A program made the position numbers and the translations under genes. A stretch of DNA of 64,000 bases from Camillea tinctor (Eukaryota; Ascomycota; Sordariomycetes; Xylariales; Xylariaceae). Position 1 is the first letter of the stretch. Each line of letters begins with the position of its first letter. The stretch spans positions 434,001 through 498,000 of the forward strand of contig MU394052.1 in assembly GCA_022578605.1 (NCBI GenBank), read 5' to 3'. The notes beneath the pieces were generated by a model. That model did not search any database. It was not told where the DNA came from and saw only the letters and a program-made list of their open reading frames with translations. Shown piece by piece: positions 11,996 through 22,986 of the stretch.

Positions 11996-13896
11996 ATGGC
12001 AGCCAACATACCAGGTTACTACTTTGGTGAGTAGTAATTTCAAAACCAATAAAATCCATAGTGTATTTTGAATATATCTAACTATCGTCTCTCTCTCTAG
12101 ACCCAGAGAAGCGTCGCTACTTCAAGATAGAGAACAGCCGAACAGCGCCCAGCAATGCAGCCTGGTCGTCCGAGAATGTCAAGAAGCGGAAGCTCGAAGA
12201 CGAAGCGGCGGCAGCGGCACTCCGGCGCATGAACCTGACAAAAAACCGGATCGCCCGGTCGAAAGCGCTGAGCGAGCCGCTGATGGGAGGCTTCTTCGCC
12301 CGCGAGTGCGGCGATGTGGGGCGCGATGTCCTCGCCGCTTGCTTCGCCGAGGGCGTGCTGGAGAAGGGCCAGATGCTCCTGGGGGACGCGCGGTGGGGGA
12401 AGGGTTCTAATGTCAGACATATGTACATCAGCGGGCAGGACACTAAGACGGGTCTGGGGACGGCTTATGCGAGTAAGATATCCCATGTATCTGGTCCCGA
12501 CTCGGCCCGGAGCTGGGGGGGATTATCGAGGGATTGGAGATGCTGAGATAGGTATTCGCAGACCTTGACGACTTTAGCCTTATATCGACCTACATACCTA
12601 GAGACAAGAATGGCCGGTATGTCGCGCGGGTCTAGATTTTTATATTATATTCTTATCAGCACACATTCAGGGGTAGGCCTGCATGCTAATGGATGGGATA
12701 TATAGCGTTCATCGCCGGCTGCTCGCCGAGTACGTCACCCCGGGGAACCAGATCGCGCCGTACCAGGAGATGGCGATACCGCAGATCTCGGACATCAAGT
12801 ACCACGAGCGCACCAACCAGATCCTGATCACCTCCCAGAAGCCCGGCAGCGAGGTGTCCATGTGGGCTTTCACGCCCAAGGTGACGGAACCGGACGATAG
12901 GCGACCGCACTGGCTCTTAGGACGAAGTGGGTTTTTCCCTTTCCCCTTCCTTTCTTTAATTATCATCCCCCGGAAAAGGGGGAAAAGCCCGAAACTTAAC
13001 AAGAGATATGTCTTTGTGATATATACATAGCTATTTAACTAACACGGCCGGCGAAACCACCCGGATGCTACACAGGCGGCGTCGAGGTATACACCAACAT
13101 CCAGACCCGCGGCGCGCGGCCGCACCGCGACTACCAAGCGCACTGCGTGGCGCCCGCGCCGCCGGGCTCGGACTCGATCTGCGTCGTGGGCACGAACCGG
13201 GGGCTCACGCAGTGGGACAGCTCGGGGGCCATGAAGTGGCTGACGCCGCCCGACCTGCCCCACGCGCCCTTCCGCGACACATTCGCCGTCTCCCACCTCT
13301 CGCCCCCCGTGGTCCTCTTCGGCGGGCGGCCGGGGGCGCTCTACCGCGCGGACCTGCGCGCGCGCCGCGACAGCTGGGAGAGCCCGGTGCTCCGCGGCCC
13401 GGGGCCCCTGACGCACGCGCGCTGCCTCGACGCGCACCAGGTCCTCGTCGCCGCGCTGGGCAGCCACCTCGCGGTCTACGACTTGCGGTTCCTGAGCCCC
13501 CCTTCTTCGACCTCAACCTCTTCCTCTGATCACCATCCCCAGTCCCCGCGTTACAACGGCAGCAGGGGCGCCAACGCGCAAACCCCCGTCCTCACGTTCC
13601 CCGCTTACCTCAACCGCGCGCACATATCCATCGGTCTGGACCTGGACGCGGCATCCGGCGTCGCGGCGGCGGCGCACGACGACGAGGGCGGGACCGTGGC
13701 CCTGTACTCGCTGCGCAGCGGGCGGCGCCTGCGGTGCGCGGCCCTGGACCGGTCTCCCGCCCCCGCCCAGGCCCCCGTGCGGAGTATCCAGTTCCAGACC
13801 TTTCCGGGCGACGCGACGCCGACGCTGTTCGTGGGGCGGGGGAGCAGTATATGTGCGTATTCTTTCGGGGTTGAGGGGGTGGGGGATGAGGCGTAG
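11996..13896 (+). CDS. DCAF4/WDR21-like WD-repeat protein
   Basis: Five exons join in phase: 11996-12026, 12101-12472, 12562-12616, 12706-12926, 13076-13896, giving 499 residues. The protein opens with MAANIPGYYFDPEKRRYFKI; a PGYY-DPEK-RYFK opening is typical of fungal DCAF4/WDR21-like proteins. The rest contains degenerate WD40-type strands such as CVVGTNRGLTQWD, HLAVYDLRF and VALYSLRSGR. In animals DCAF4 is a substrate receptor of the CUL4-DDB1 ubiquitin ligase; that role here is inferred from family resemblance only. Exon 3 is only 55 nt and was placed because it alone restores the frame between exons 2 and 4. Exon 5 is extremely GC-rich, with GCG and CGC codons, unlike PMA1. The exon 4 donor is a non-standard GTGGGT. 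The gene converges with the bZIP gene. Confidence 0.75.
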
Positions 13897-14443
13897 GGAA
13901 GAAGGGGGGAAGGGGATAAAACAAAAGGGAGGTATATTGCTTTAGTGTAAAAGGGGGGTTATGGGATTTAATAAATGGATGAATGGATGGATGGACAGAA
14001 TTCTCTCACTCGATGGGATTAGGGATTAGTTTCCATGCATAGTTATGAAACAAAGCAATGGGTTTTCTCTCTTGTTTTACCTGCGAAAAAAGGAAACAAA
14101 AGGGGGGCGAAGGGGAAAAGGGGAATATAACATATACAACCTATCTTCTTAAAATATGTTGAAGTAACTAACCATCTTCTCCTTCATTTCTTTCCATCTA
14201 TCATCTACAGCGAACCCCCTCCCCCTCCCCTGTCCAAAAAAATATCTCCCTTTAACATGCTTCCAAATACTAATACCCTTACCATACTATTCCCAAAGTA
14301 ATTTTCCCTGCAACATCCCTACCCCTTATCTCTTCATATCAATGTTGAAAAAATAGCCCTTTTAGTTAGATGTACGTATATAACAGTGTATTTGTGTAGA
14401 TGTGCGTCTGTATTCATATATCTCTTCCCCCTCTTCACCCTCC
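13897..14443. other. Intergenic between convergent genes
   Basis: This holds the 3' regions of the DCAF4-like gene and the bZIP gene. An AATAAA-type signal lies near 13970, and purine-rich then C-rich low-complexity tracts follow. I see no gene. Confidence 0.75.
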
Positions 14444-17385
14444 CTACCCCCCATCCGTATTACCATTCAACCGATACGTCCCCTCGAGCTCCGGGAACGC
14501 GCGATGGAACTCGGGGCCGAGGGACCAGTTCTCGAGGCGGCGGAGGTGCCTCTCGAAAACCGGATTAATCAGGACCTCGTCCCCGTCGGGGCTCAGCAGC
14601 AGCGCGTCCTCGTCCGTATACGGCCAGCCGACGCGCACCGTGCCCGTGAAGGGGATGAAGAAGTCCTCGAAGAGGTACGTATCCTTCTTCTCGCCTTCCC
14701 CTCCTCCTGCTCCCCCCCTGCGCTGCCTCTCCCTCTCCCTCTCCCTCTCGTCCTCCTCCCGCTTCGCCACGAGCTTATCCCGCATCTCGGGGAACGGGAT
14801 GTAGTCCTGCCAGGCCGGGTGCTTGACGCGGCGCTGCGCTTCCGTCGGCCGGATCCAGCTCGGCATGCGGTCGTAGTTCTGGCTGCTGGGGTCGACCTGC
14901 CAGCGCATGGCCAGGAACATGACGTACAGCACCGCCACGCGCTCCGGCAGCGTGTATAGCCCGGGAAAGGTGGATAGCACGTCCGTGAACACTTTGGACA
15001 GCGGGTGCGCGTACGCGCTGCGCGACGGGTTCAGCAGCGACGACACGGACGGGTACCGCGGTCCTAGCACCTCCCGCGCGCCCCACCCGTCGGCCCCGCG
15101 CTGCCGGCGTTCGCGCAGGAAGTCGAGGAGCAGGCTGTCGAGCGGGCACGTCGGCGCGCAGTTGTTGAACGGAGTGGAGTAATCGGTCCATGGCGGCGGT
15201 GGTGGTAGGGGTAATGGCGGGTTCGTGGGTTCATGCCCGAGACTATGAGGATGGTGATGGTGATGAGGATGATGAATATTATAATTATGATTACCGCTAC
15301 CGCCACTGTGGCTATGATCGTGGTGGCCGGTGTTGCCGCTATTGCTATCGCCGCTGTTGCTGTTACTATGATGGATGTACTGCCGCGAGGCTGCTGTTAC
15401 CGCTGCCATGTGCCGCGGCGGTAGGGATGCGCCGTTCCAGTCATGCTTCATAGGTAGATGTTGGTAGGCAGGCGAGTCCTGGGGCCCGTCGACACCCGTA
15501 CGGATCCGGCTTATGTGGTGGTGGCCCGCAGTCGTCGGTCCTAGCAAGAAGTCGAGCTTGAGCTGTTCGCCAGTACTGCTAACGTCGAGGCCATGGTACA
15601 GTTCCTGTCGCTGTTGGCTCAGCAGCATGACCTGCTTCAACCCGGGGCTTGACTGTGCTGGCGTATGACTGTGGTGCAGGGGCGAGTCGGCCGTAGATAC
15701 TGGGGACGTAGCACTGCTGGGCGTCGCTAGGTTCTGGGGGGTAGGAGGGGGAGCGGAGGCAGCCGGAAAGGGAGGAGGGAGAGCAGGCGGGACGGCGGCG
15801 GGGTGGTTGGGTATAAACGTCGGGGTAGGAGATGCGAATGAAGGTTGAGCTGAGGCGTAATTAGCTTTTTGTCTTTCTTTTCGGCTTTGCCCCTTTCTAG
15901 TCCAAGCTATCACCACAGCAGTAGTGTAGATATGTAGCTTTCATAATAGACAGACCGATAGCAACGACGAAGGCGACAATGATGCAGGCACGCACGAACC
16001 TTGCTGGCCCGACAGCACGGGTTGTATAAGGGCCATGATAGAGGCCAAACGGCCCCTGATCTCAGCATTCTCGGCCTCGACAGCCTCCTTTTGACGGATG
16101 ACAGCTTGGAGCTCCTGGTACGGTTGCTGCGACGTGAGCTCCTGTATCCTCTTTTCTAGGGTCTCGATCTGATTCCTAGTGCGTTCGCGTATTGCTCGCT
16201 GTGCTTCTCGATCTGTGGCCGTGGGGGAAGGAAGGGACAGACTTGAATTAGCATGACGAAGACCGAACAATGTAGGCGAGGAAGAAAAAGATGGACGACG
16301 ATAATGGACAACAGTATAGGTTACATGATATGATCACACACACGGGGACTAGGTCAAAAGCGCAGGCCTACTAAGAACAAACGAACAACATCTCCCAACC
16401 TCTCCCCCCCCTTTCCCTCTCCAAATCCCAAAGCGAGACAACAAGATGGGGAACCCTGTCTGCGGGAGAGAAACGCGAAAGGGCTTCCAACTCCGAGGCA
16501 TATACATGAGTTCTAGTAAGTAGAAAAGACACCCAGCTAGCCTCGTAATAACCCAAGGGGGAGCTGAGAAGAGGGGGCCGCAGAAAAAACGGAAAGACAG
16601 TTGAATATATCAAATAGCCCTGCCCCCCTCCCCTCCAAAAAGAAAAAAAAAGGAACACAACCAGACAAGATATATACAAAAACCCCTAGATAGGGCGGCC
16701 GCAGAAAAGAAGAGTAGTTTTTAAACAGAATATAGCACATATATATATGATATCAGACCTCTCTCTCTCTCTCCCCCTCTCTCCCCCTCTCTCCCACACC
16801 TCCAAGCAGAAAAAAAAAACCGGGGATTCAGGGCCGCGAAACAAGGACCAACATAAAGCAAAATCAAAAAAAAAAAAAAAAAAAAAACCACAAACCATTA
16901 GCCCTCTTCTTCGCCAGCTGCTCCGGCGTCAGATTAGCCACGCCCCTAGCGCTGCCGGCGGGCCCCGCGGCGCGGCGCTTCCTCGTCCGCTGGTCCTCGG
17001 GCGGCGCGGCATGGCGGGTCTGGGTCTGGATCTGGGAGGGCGAGGCGGAGGCGGAGGCGGAGGTCGAGTCCGCGGGGGAGTGCTGGTCGTCGGGATTGTG
17101 GTTGGGGGAGAGGCCGCGCTTATGCGGGCTCGCGGACCGGGGGGGTTGCGCGGCGGCGGAGGAGGAGGGGGGGTGTATAGTGGCGGGAATAGCAGTAGTA
17201 GCGCTAGTAGGAGTAGGAGTAGGAGTAGGCGTGGCAGCAGTGATAGTCGGTGTAGGATGCTGCTGATAAGCGGTAGAGGTAGAAGTGGAAGTGGAGGAGG
17301 AGGTCGGATTCGAAGTCGGAGTCGGGGTCGGAGTCGTAGTGGAAGGAGAAGGAGAAGCGATCGATGATGATGAGTAAGGAATCAT
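14444..17385 (-). CDS. bZIP transcription factor with C-terminal DUF3425
   Basis: Three exons on the minus strand, 17385-16896, 16212-16000 and 15849-14444, join in phase to give 702 residues. Exon 1 encodes a Ser/Thr/Pro-rich low-complexity region ending LTPEQLAKKRAN. Exon 2 continues directly as DREAQRAIRERT, completing a basic region across the splice, followed by a heptad zipper (IETLEKRIQELT onward). Exon 3 carries Pro- and His-rich low complexity and a C-terminal domain (about residues 480-690) typical of fungal bZIP-DUF3425 proteins, with motifs such as CPLDSLLLDFLRERR and PSWIRPTEAQ. It is presumably a nuclear DNA-binding regulator; its targets cannot be told from sequence. The first intron is long (683 bp), has a weak GTTTGT donor and is followed by 22 U. 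An in-frame ATG at 17490 would add 35 residues made largely of translated CA repeat; I prefer 17385. Confidence 0.85.
16866..16887 (-). promoter_or_regulatory. U22 tract just downstream of a weak 5' splice site
   Basis: A run of 22 A on the + strand reads as 22 U in the bZIP transcript. It starts 8 nt into intron 1, whose donor is the non-consensus GTTTGT. In yeast and animals U-rich sequence in this position recruits Nam8/TIA-1 to help U1 snRNP at weak donors. That function here is inference. Chance slippage is the alternative. Confidence 0.5.
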
Positions 17386-18535
17386 TATCACACACACACA
17401 CACACGCACACACCCCCCTTTTTCACCGTCTAAACCCCCCTCCCTTTCTCCGATTTGACCCCCCCAAAAAATAGGGGGAGGTAATGTCAATGTACTTAGT
17501 AAGGTAAGTCAAAGTACCTAATACCTAGTCAGATAGCAAGTCGTAGTAGCAGCCGTAAGTAGCACCACTTAATAAAAACCCGCGCCAAAACGCGGTTAAG
17601 ACTGGGGGTTACATGAGCCGAATTTAGTCCAAAAAAAAGGGGGCGTGTGAAGGGGTGTGGGATTCGAAATTTCCAATACGCTGAGGTACACAAAAAGGAA
17701 TATACATGCACAGTGAGCGATGCTTAGGGGTGCATGTGAGTGCTGGTGTATGTGTGTGTGTATGTGCGTTATGGGATGTAGTGTATGTGTAGTGTAGTGT
17801 GGTATAGTGTAGTGTAGTCCAGAACGAGCTTTTTGCCAATGAACTTAACTTGATTGACTGCACATGTGGTCCGTGTTGCCAGAATGGCGCCAGGGGTTGT
17901 TCGTGGGGAAATGGGAAAAGGGCTGAGCCTCCAATGAGAATCGAGCAAATGAATCAGGAACGTGCTGTCTGCTGAGGACCACTCGAGTCAAGCACGGCTA
18001 GCACTAGTCCGGGGATGTGAATAGTAAAGCGATTTATTGCCGAGAGCGCTTTTCTATTTGTTGAAGCTCCTAGCTCTCCGAATGCATGTTCGGGAGTGAA
18101 GCTACTTAAGTGCTAGTAGCGTAGCTGACAGGAGCATACATACACCTACCGATTCTTTAGCTTGAGACTAGATAGGTACGTATGGTTAATATCTCGTAAT
18201 ATAGCTTACATAGGTAGAAGGTACCTTAGGTACGTTGATTCGGTACCATCATGTCCAAACTTATTTTCGCACGCACCGTGGTACGCGTCGTGTAGGTTAG
18301 TATTTAGTACGCAGACGAAAAATATACAACGGAAGGACATTCGTAGGATTTCATGCCAATCATTGTGTCAGGAGAAGTAATTATTTTATTTTTCTCGTTT
18401 TCTCCTCCAGATATCCCGGTTACTTGTTGTCTTCATTAACTCAAACCTCACCCCACCTCCCCTTAGTATCGCGTAGGTCCATTGCAATGTCTAATAATCA
18501 CTACATCCCAAACCCCCACCCCGTATATTTCTACT
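17386..18535. other. Intergenic: bZIP promoter and NIC96 3' region
   Basis: A CA-dinucleotide repeat (17389-17413) lies immediately upstream of the bZIP start codon. TGTG/GTAGTGT-rich sequence runs about 17740-17820, and TACCTA/TAGGTA-type motifs occur near 17500-17530 and 18200-18240. No gene is recognised. Confidence 0.7.
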
Positions 18536-21500
18536 TTACTCCGAAGATGCTCTCGCTAGAGCCTCGTGTAGGTGCGGCGGGAACCGGTACTTCAGCTGGC
18601 TCGTGTACGTCGTCAGGTCCATGCTGATCTGCTTGAGATTGTCGCACATCATGCGACGCGTGCCCTCGTTACCGCTGAACTGCCCGCTCGTGAGCCGCTC
18701 CCGCTGTCTGATGCAGCAGGTGATGGTCCACATCAGCAGGTTCGGTACGTTGATGGCGACCGTCTGCGACAGACCCGAGAAGTTGGACGCGTAATGCCGG
18801 ATCTTCGCCGGGTCGCCGTTAGCTTCCAAAGGTAAGATCTCCAAGCCGCGGATTTTCTATAGCAATGTTAGTGTTCTCTCCCTTCAAGTAACATAAATTG
18901 TAACCGTAAGTTGGGTAATAACTTACGTCCAAGGATTCGGGCCACTGGCCAGCCTCTACCAACCCCTTGATCTCGCTCATCTGTAACAGGAGGTTGCAGG
19001 CAACTCGGTTCTGCTCCTCGATCTTCGTGTAAAACATGGCGTCTTTCTCGTACATCGACATCATCGTTGCGGCGAGCTGCACCGGATCGTCGATAGACGC
19101 GAGACTTAGACTGCTTCCGGGCTGAGCCTCGGGATCCTTGCCATTGGACCGCGGCTTGACTGGTATCAGCCGCATAGGGTCCTCGCCAATCTCTAGCGAA
19201 ATGGCCTCGCTCAATGCACGGCTGACAATAGTAACGACACTGTCGTAGTCTCCAGCAAGGTGGTATAGTAGCACGGCATCTGTGGTTCTGCCATTGTCGT
19301 CGGCGAACCGAGCTGCCTGTAACGTGACCGTCTTGACGAAGTCGTCCTCTTCTCGTAACCCGATGAGCGGGCCGCGTTCTTCGATTAGTCCAACAATGCG
19401 ACGTCCATCCGGTCTGATATCCCCGATAAGTTTACTGAACTCTCTGGACTCCAGCACTAGCTCTCGTAGGGCTACGTGACACAGCTCTGCCTGCTGCCGT
19501 CCGGCTTCACCAGGTAGGTCAGCATTTAAGCAGATGAAGGTGAGATAATCGACAGCCGAGTCGACGTCAGCGGCTCGGAAGTCCCGGGTGTAGTACCCCA
19601 GCATCCGACCGAAGCTCAGCTGCGGCTTGGAGCGGGTGTCGTACGACAAGAGGGTGTCAGGCGTAGTCCAGGGGTCGGCAGGCCGTATTAGACCGTAGTA
19701 TTCGAGAGCAATAGCAAAGTGAATCGCGTCCACGTAGGAGAAGGTGTAGAGGTACGCAATCGCCTGCTCGAACATGCCTGCCAGGACCTGCATGAAGAAG
19801 AACATGCCGAATTCACTGTTGTTGTCTTCGGTCGGGTTCTTGGGGAAGTGCTTCAGGCCGATCTCTTTGATGCTAGCTCGGAGATCGTCCAACCCGTACG
19901 ACTCGGCAGCGACCTCGGTCGCCTTGTCGTTCTCGCGGGCGAGCACAAACTGCAGCCAGATCCAGTCTTCGACCTCGGTGTTCAGCCTTCCAAAACTGCG
20001 GTTGCTCACGTCGCAACGTCCCACAATCTTGTAGCAAGCCATACGGTACGGGTCAATAGAGTTCTCGGGCGCGTTGCGCACTCTCTGGTTGTATTCGTTG
20101 TTGCACCGGTCTTGCAGCTGACGCCGCAGCCGCCTCTCAGGGTTCCCGACGTATTCCATGAGATAAGACGCGAATGTACGATCAATACTACGGAAAGTAA
20201 CATTCCGCGACTTAACATAGTGGACCGCTTCCGCCACGTTGCCAGACCGCAGGAGAAAGAAGACCACAGCCCAGACAAAGTCACCCTCGGCCTGCTGTAG
20301 TTCGACATTATCGGGTACCAGGTTCTTTCGTGCATGTCGTAGCCGGACGTAGGCCTGGATCTTGCTAATGACATCGGGGCGACCTCCGAGGCTCGCCTCG
20401 CGGGGGTGCTTGGCGATGAGGCTTTCCACCTCGGCAAAGAATTTCTTCTCGAGGAACGTGGTAGAGCCCGTCAGGATTTTCCTCTTCATCGTTATCGAAG
20501 GCAGACCCTTGTCATTCGGGTCTAAGTAATTGCTCCTGTACTGGCGTTCTCTTGCCGTCCCATCTGCGGCAAACGTCTCTGCTTCGGGGTGCTCGTCGAC
20601 GATGGCCATGGCAGCGCGATAAGCATCGACCAGCTGGGGACCATGTCTATCGCCAGACTTGCTTTCCACCTCAGCAAGCTCGTGTAGAATCGGGTAAGGC
20701 GCTTTCTCGAGCCGTGCCAGGTTGAGCTGCCGGATGCAAGTAGCGAGTTTGCCTTGCTTCTCCCTCGAAAACCGATCATCAACTGCAGTAGCACTGTTGA
20801 CTGTCCCCGTACCGCCTGTCGCATCCTCGACATCCTTGAACTCGGGCTGGTGATTGCCAATCTTGCTAGGCATTCCAATAACCGACTTCTGCAAAGTTGA
20901 CCGGCCGAAGACACTGCCCTTGGCTGGAGCAGCTGTAGACCGGGCGGCCTTTGGCGTTCGTCGTGATCGGCCGAAGCCACCTTGCGCCTCTCTTCCGGGT
21001 GCCGCCGTACCCGCATCAGCGGGGCCCTCGTTGCGTGTCTTAATGCCGAAGTGCTCGTAGATACGCTTCCTCTGAGCCTCCCATTCCATTGTGATGTTAT
21101 CTTCTAGGAAGTTTTCAAAGTCCCTGGTGGACCTTTCCAGGCCATCCGCGATCATGCTCAAGGTGGTCTTGGCTTGTAGGTTCGCGAGGTAGGCGTCGAC
21201 ATCAACTTCGGTGCTGGTGGAACTCGGTGCAGGTCGCTCCGGACGAGCGCCAGTCTGAACACTGAAGAACTTGAGATCCTTCACTGCCGCGCCTGGGTCG
21301 ACACCCGAGGCGGCAAGCATGTACTGGGCCTTGCCATGCTGAAGAGGGTCGGCACGCTGGCCAATCTTCTGGAGACGCTGTCGGAAATCGCCGAGGCCGA
21401 GCTGGAGGCTAGGGAGGTCGTCGAGGGGGGATTCGCCTTGGGCTTGTCTCTTGCTCTTGGCTAGAAGGCTATCGAAATATCCAGTGGTATTGCCCGAGGG

Positions 21501-22070
21501 CAGCCCACTACCATTAGTTGATGCTGCTGCTCCTGCAGGCTGCTGCTGCTGCTGCTGCTGCTGAGTTGCCCCGAATGGATTGGAAGTACCTGCTGGACCT
21601 CCAGCAGGCTGATTCTGAGCTGTAGAAGTACCGAATGCACCGGTAGGCTGTTGAGCTGATGCAGCCGCGCCCGAACCAAAGAGGCCTCCGCCAAGACCTG
21701 AGGGTGTAGCTTGTGGTTGCGATCCAAGTGTAGATGCACCTGGGGCTGTCTTGCCGAACAAGCCCCCAGACAATCCACTGGTCTGTGGTTGTTGTTGTTG
21801 CTGTGGCTGCTGCTGTTGTTGTGTGTTTTGTGGTTGTCCGAAAGGGCTCGCCGTTGCATTCGCGGATTGCTGCGTGTTGTTCTGCGTCTGTCCAAACAAG
21901 CCACTACCCAATCCACCCAGTCCGCCTAGTCCACCTAGTCCACCGGTCTGGGGTTGTGAAGCTGCTGGCTGCTGCTGACCTTGCTGCTGTTGTTGTTGAC
22001 CCTGTGTTTGACCGAAAAGGCCCCCCAAAGGCGTGGAGGGTTTGGAAGCACCCGACCCGAATAGCGACAT
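18536..22070 (-). CDS. nic96: Nucleoporin Nic96/Nup93 with N-terminal FG repeats
   Basis: This is a scaffold nucleoporin of the nuclear-pore inner ring. Two exons (22070-18927, 18856-18536) separated by a 70-bp intron with a GTAAGT donor give 1154 residues, much longer than yeast Nic96 and similar to other filamentous fungi. Residues 1-180 are Gly/Gln-rich with eight FG dipeptides (five of them LFG, e.g. 3-5, 18-20, 58-60) and several poly-Q runs. At about 198-234 comes a helical motif, YFDSLLAKSKR then LPSLQLGLGDF, resembling the segment that anchors the Nsp1-type channel complex in thermophilic-fungus Nic96. The C-terminal two thirds are the alpha-helical Nup93/Nic96 solenoid, including the stretch AEAVHYVKSRN. 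The small last exon encodes the final 107 residues. Identification is strong; partner contacts are inferred from the family. Confidence 0.95.
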
Positions 22071-22986
22071 GTCGAAGGAATGTGACGAGCGCGAGACTTG
22101 ATGTTTTGCCTAAGTGTCGTCCACTACCATGCAGGAAGAGTAGGTGTCGAATTGAAGGACGAGGGGAGGAATTCGTAGAATTGTTATTGGTGCAAGCAGC
22201 TTCTGGGGAAGTGAAGCTGCATCAAAAAAATTGCAGGTGATGATAAGAGAGTGGCGGCAGGCCAATGTTGTTTCTATAATGGCCTTGCCTAAATGTTGTA
22301 GCTTGTATCGGTAAAAATAAATAATAAAAAATAAAGGTAACGAGGCTGACAAAATAAATAAATTGAAAATCAACAAGGCAAGCAGCGTTGCTGGTTAGTT
22401 CGCGCACAGACCCCATAGCAACTAACCTTAAGGTCCTTACCTGCCTACATAGCGCTATATCAGGTTAACCTTTTAGGTAACATTCCAATGCCAATGCCAA
22501 TGCCAATGCCAATGCCAATGCCAATGCCTAATACTAATAAAGCACCTACAATTGAAACTTATCCACTGGGTTACATAGAAGTCACCAAATTACATTAATA
22601 TAGAGAGGGACAGAGACAAAGTATTAGAGAGAAGAAGAAGAAGAAAAGAAAGAAAAAACAATCATCAATTATTTAATCATGCCGCAATATCATCAGCAGC
22701 TGCAAAGAGTAGTATCAGAAAAAACAAAACTCCTAGCGGTCTATCTTAATATACCTATATTGTGTCCATCATGGGAGTCACATCTCTTGTTTTCTCTCTC
22801 TCTCTGCCTATACACACATAGGCATACACATAGGCAAGACATGAACACTCCCTTTTCGGTTTCCTTTCCCTTTTCTCTTTCCCCTTGCCTAATTCAACAA
22901 CAGTCATACATATAAAAAAAATAAACTCCTTAATTTACTCAATCAAGTAAATCAATAGGGGGGTATTCTCTTATTTATTTATTTAT
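22071..22986. other. Intergenic: NIC96 upstream region and FGGY gene 3' region
   Basis: No gene seen. It holds the (CCAATG)x7 array, CT-rich tracts and several AT-rich stretches, including TTTA repeats at about 22973-22992 that run into the end of the FGGY gene. Confidence 0.75.
22485..22526. repeat. Hexanucleotide microsatellite (CCAATG)x7
   Basis: Seven exact tandem units. Each carries a CCAAT pentamer, the core bound by the fungal CCAAT-binding (HAP) complex. The array lies about 415 bp upstream of the NIC96 start codon. It may be plain microsatellite expansion. Confidence 0.95.

Noticed and set aside
13065..13529. Long Arg/Pro/Ala-rich frames overlapping the DCAF4-like last exon on both strands
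   Set aside because: They are GC-rich shadows; only the frame joined to exon 4 gives WD-type sequence.
17386..17490. Upstream in-frame ATG for the bZIP protein
   Set aside because: The added 35 residues are largely translation of a CA/GT repeat and do not resemble protein; the ATG at 17385 is preferred.
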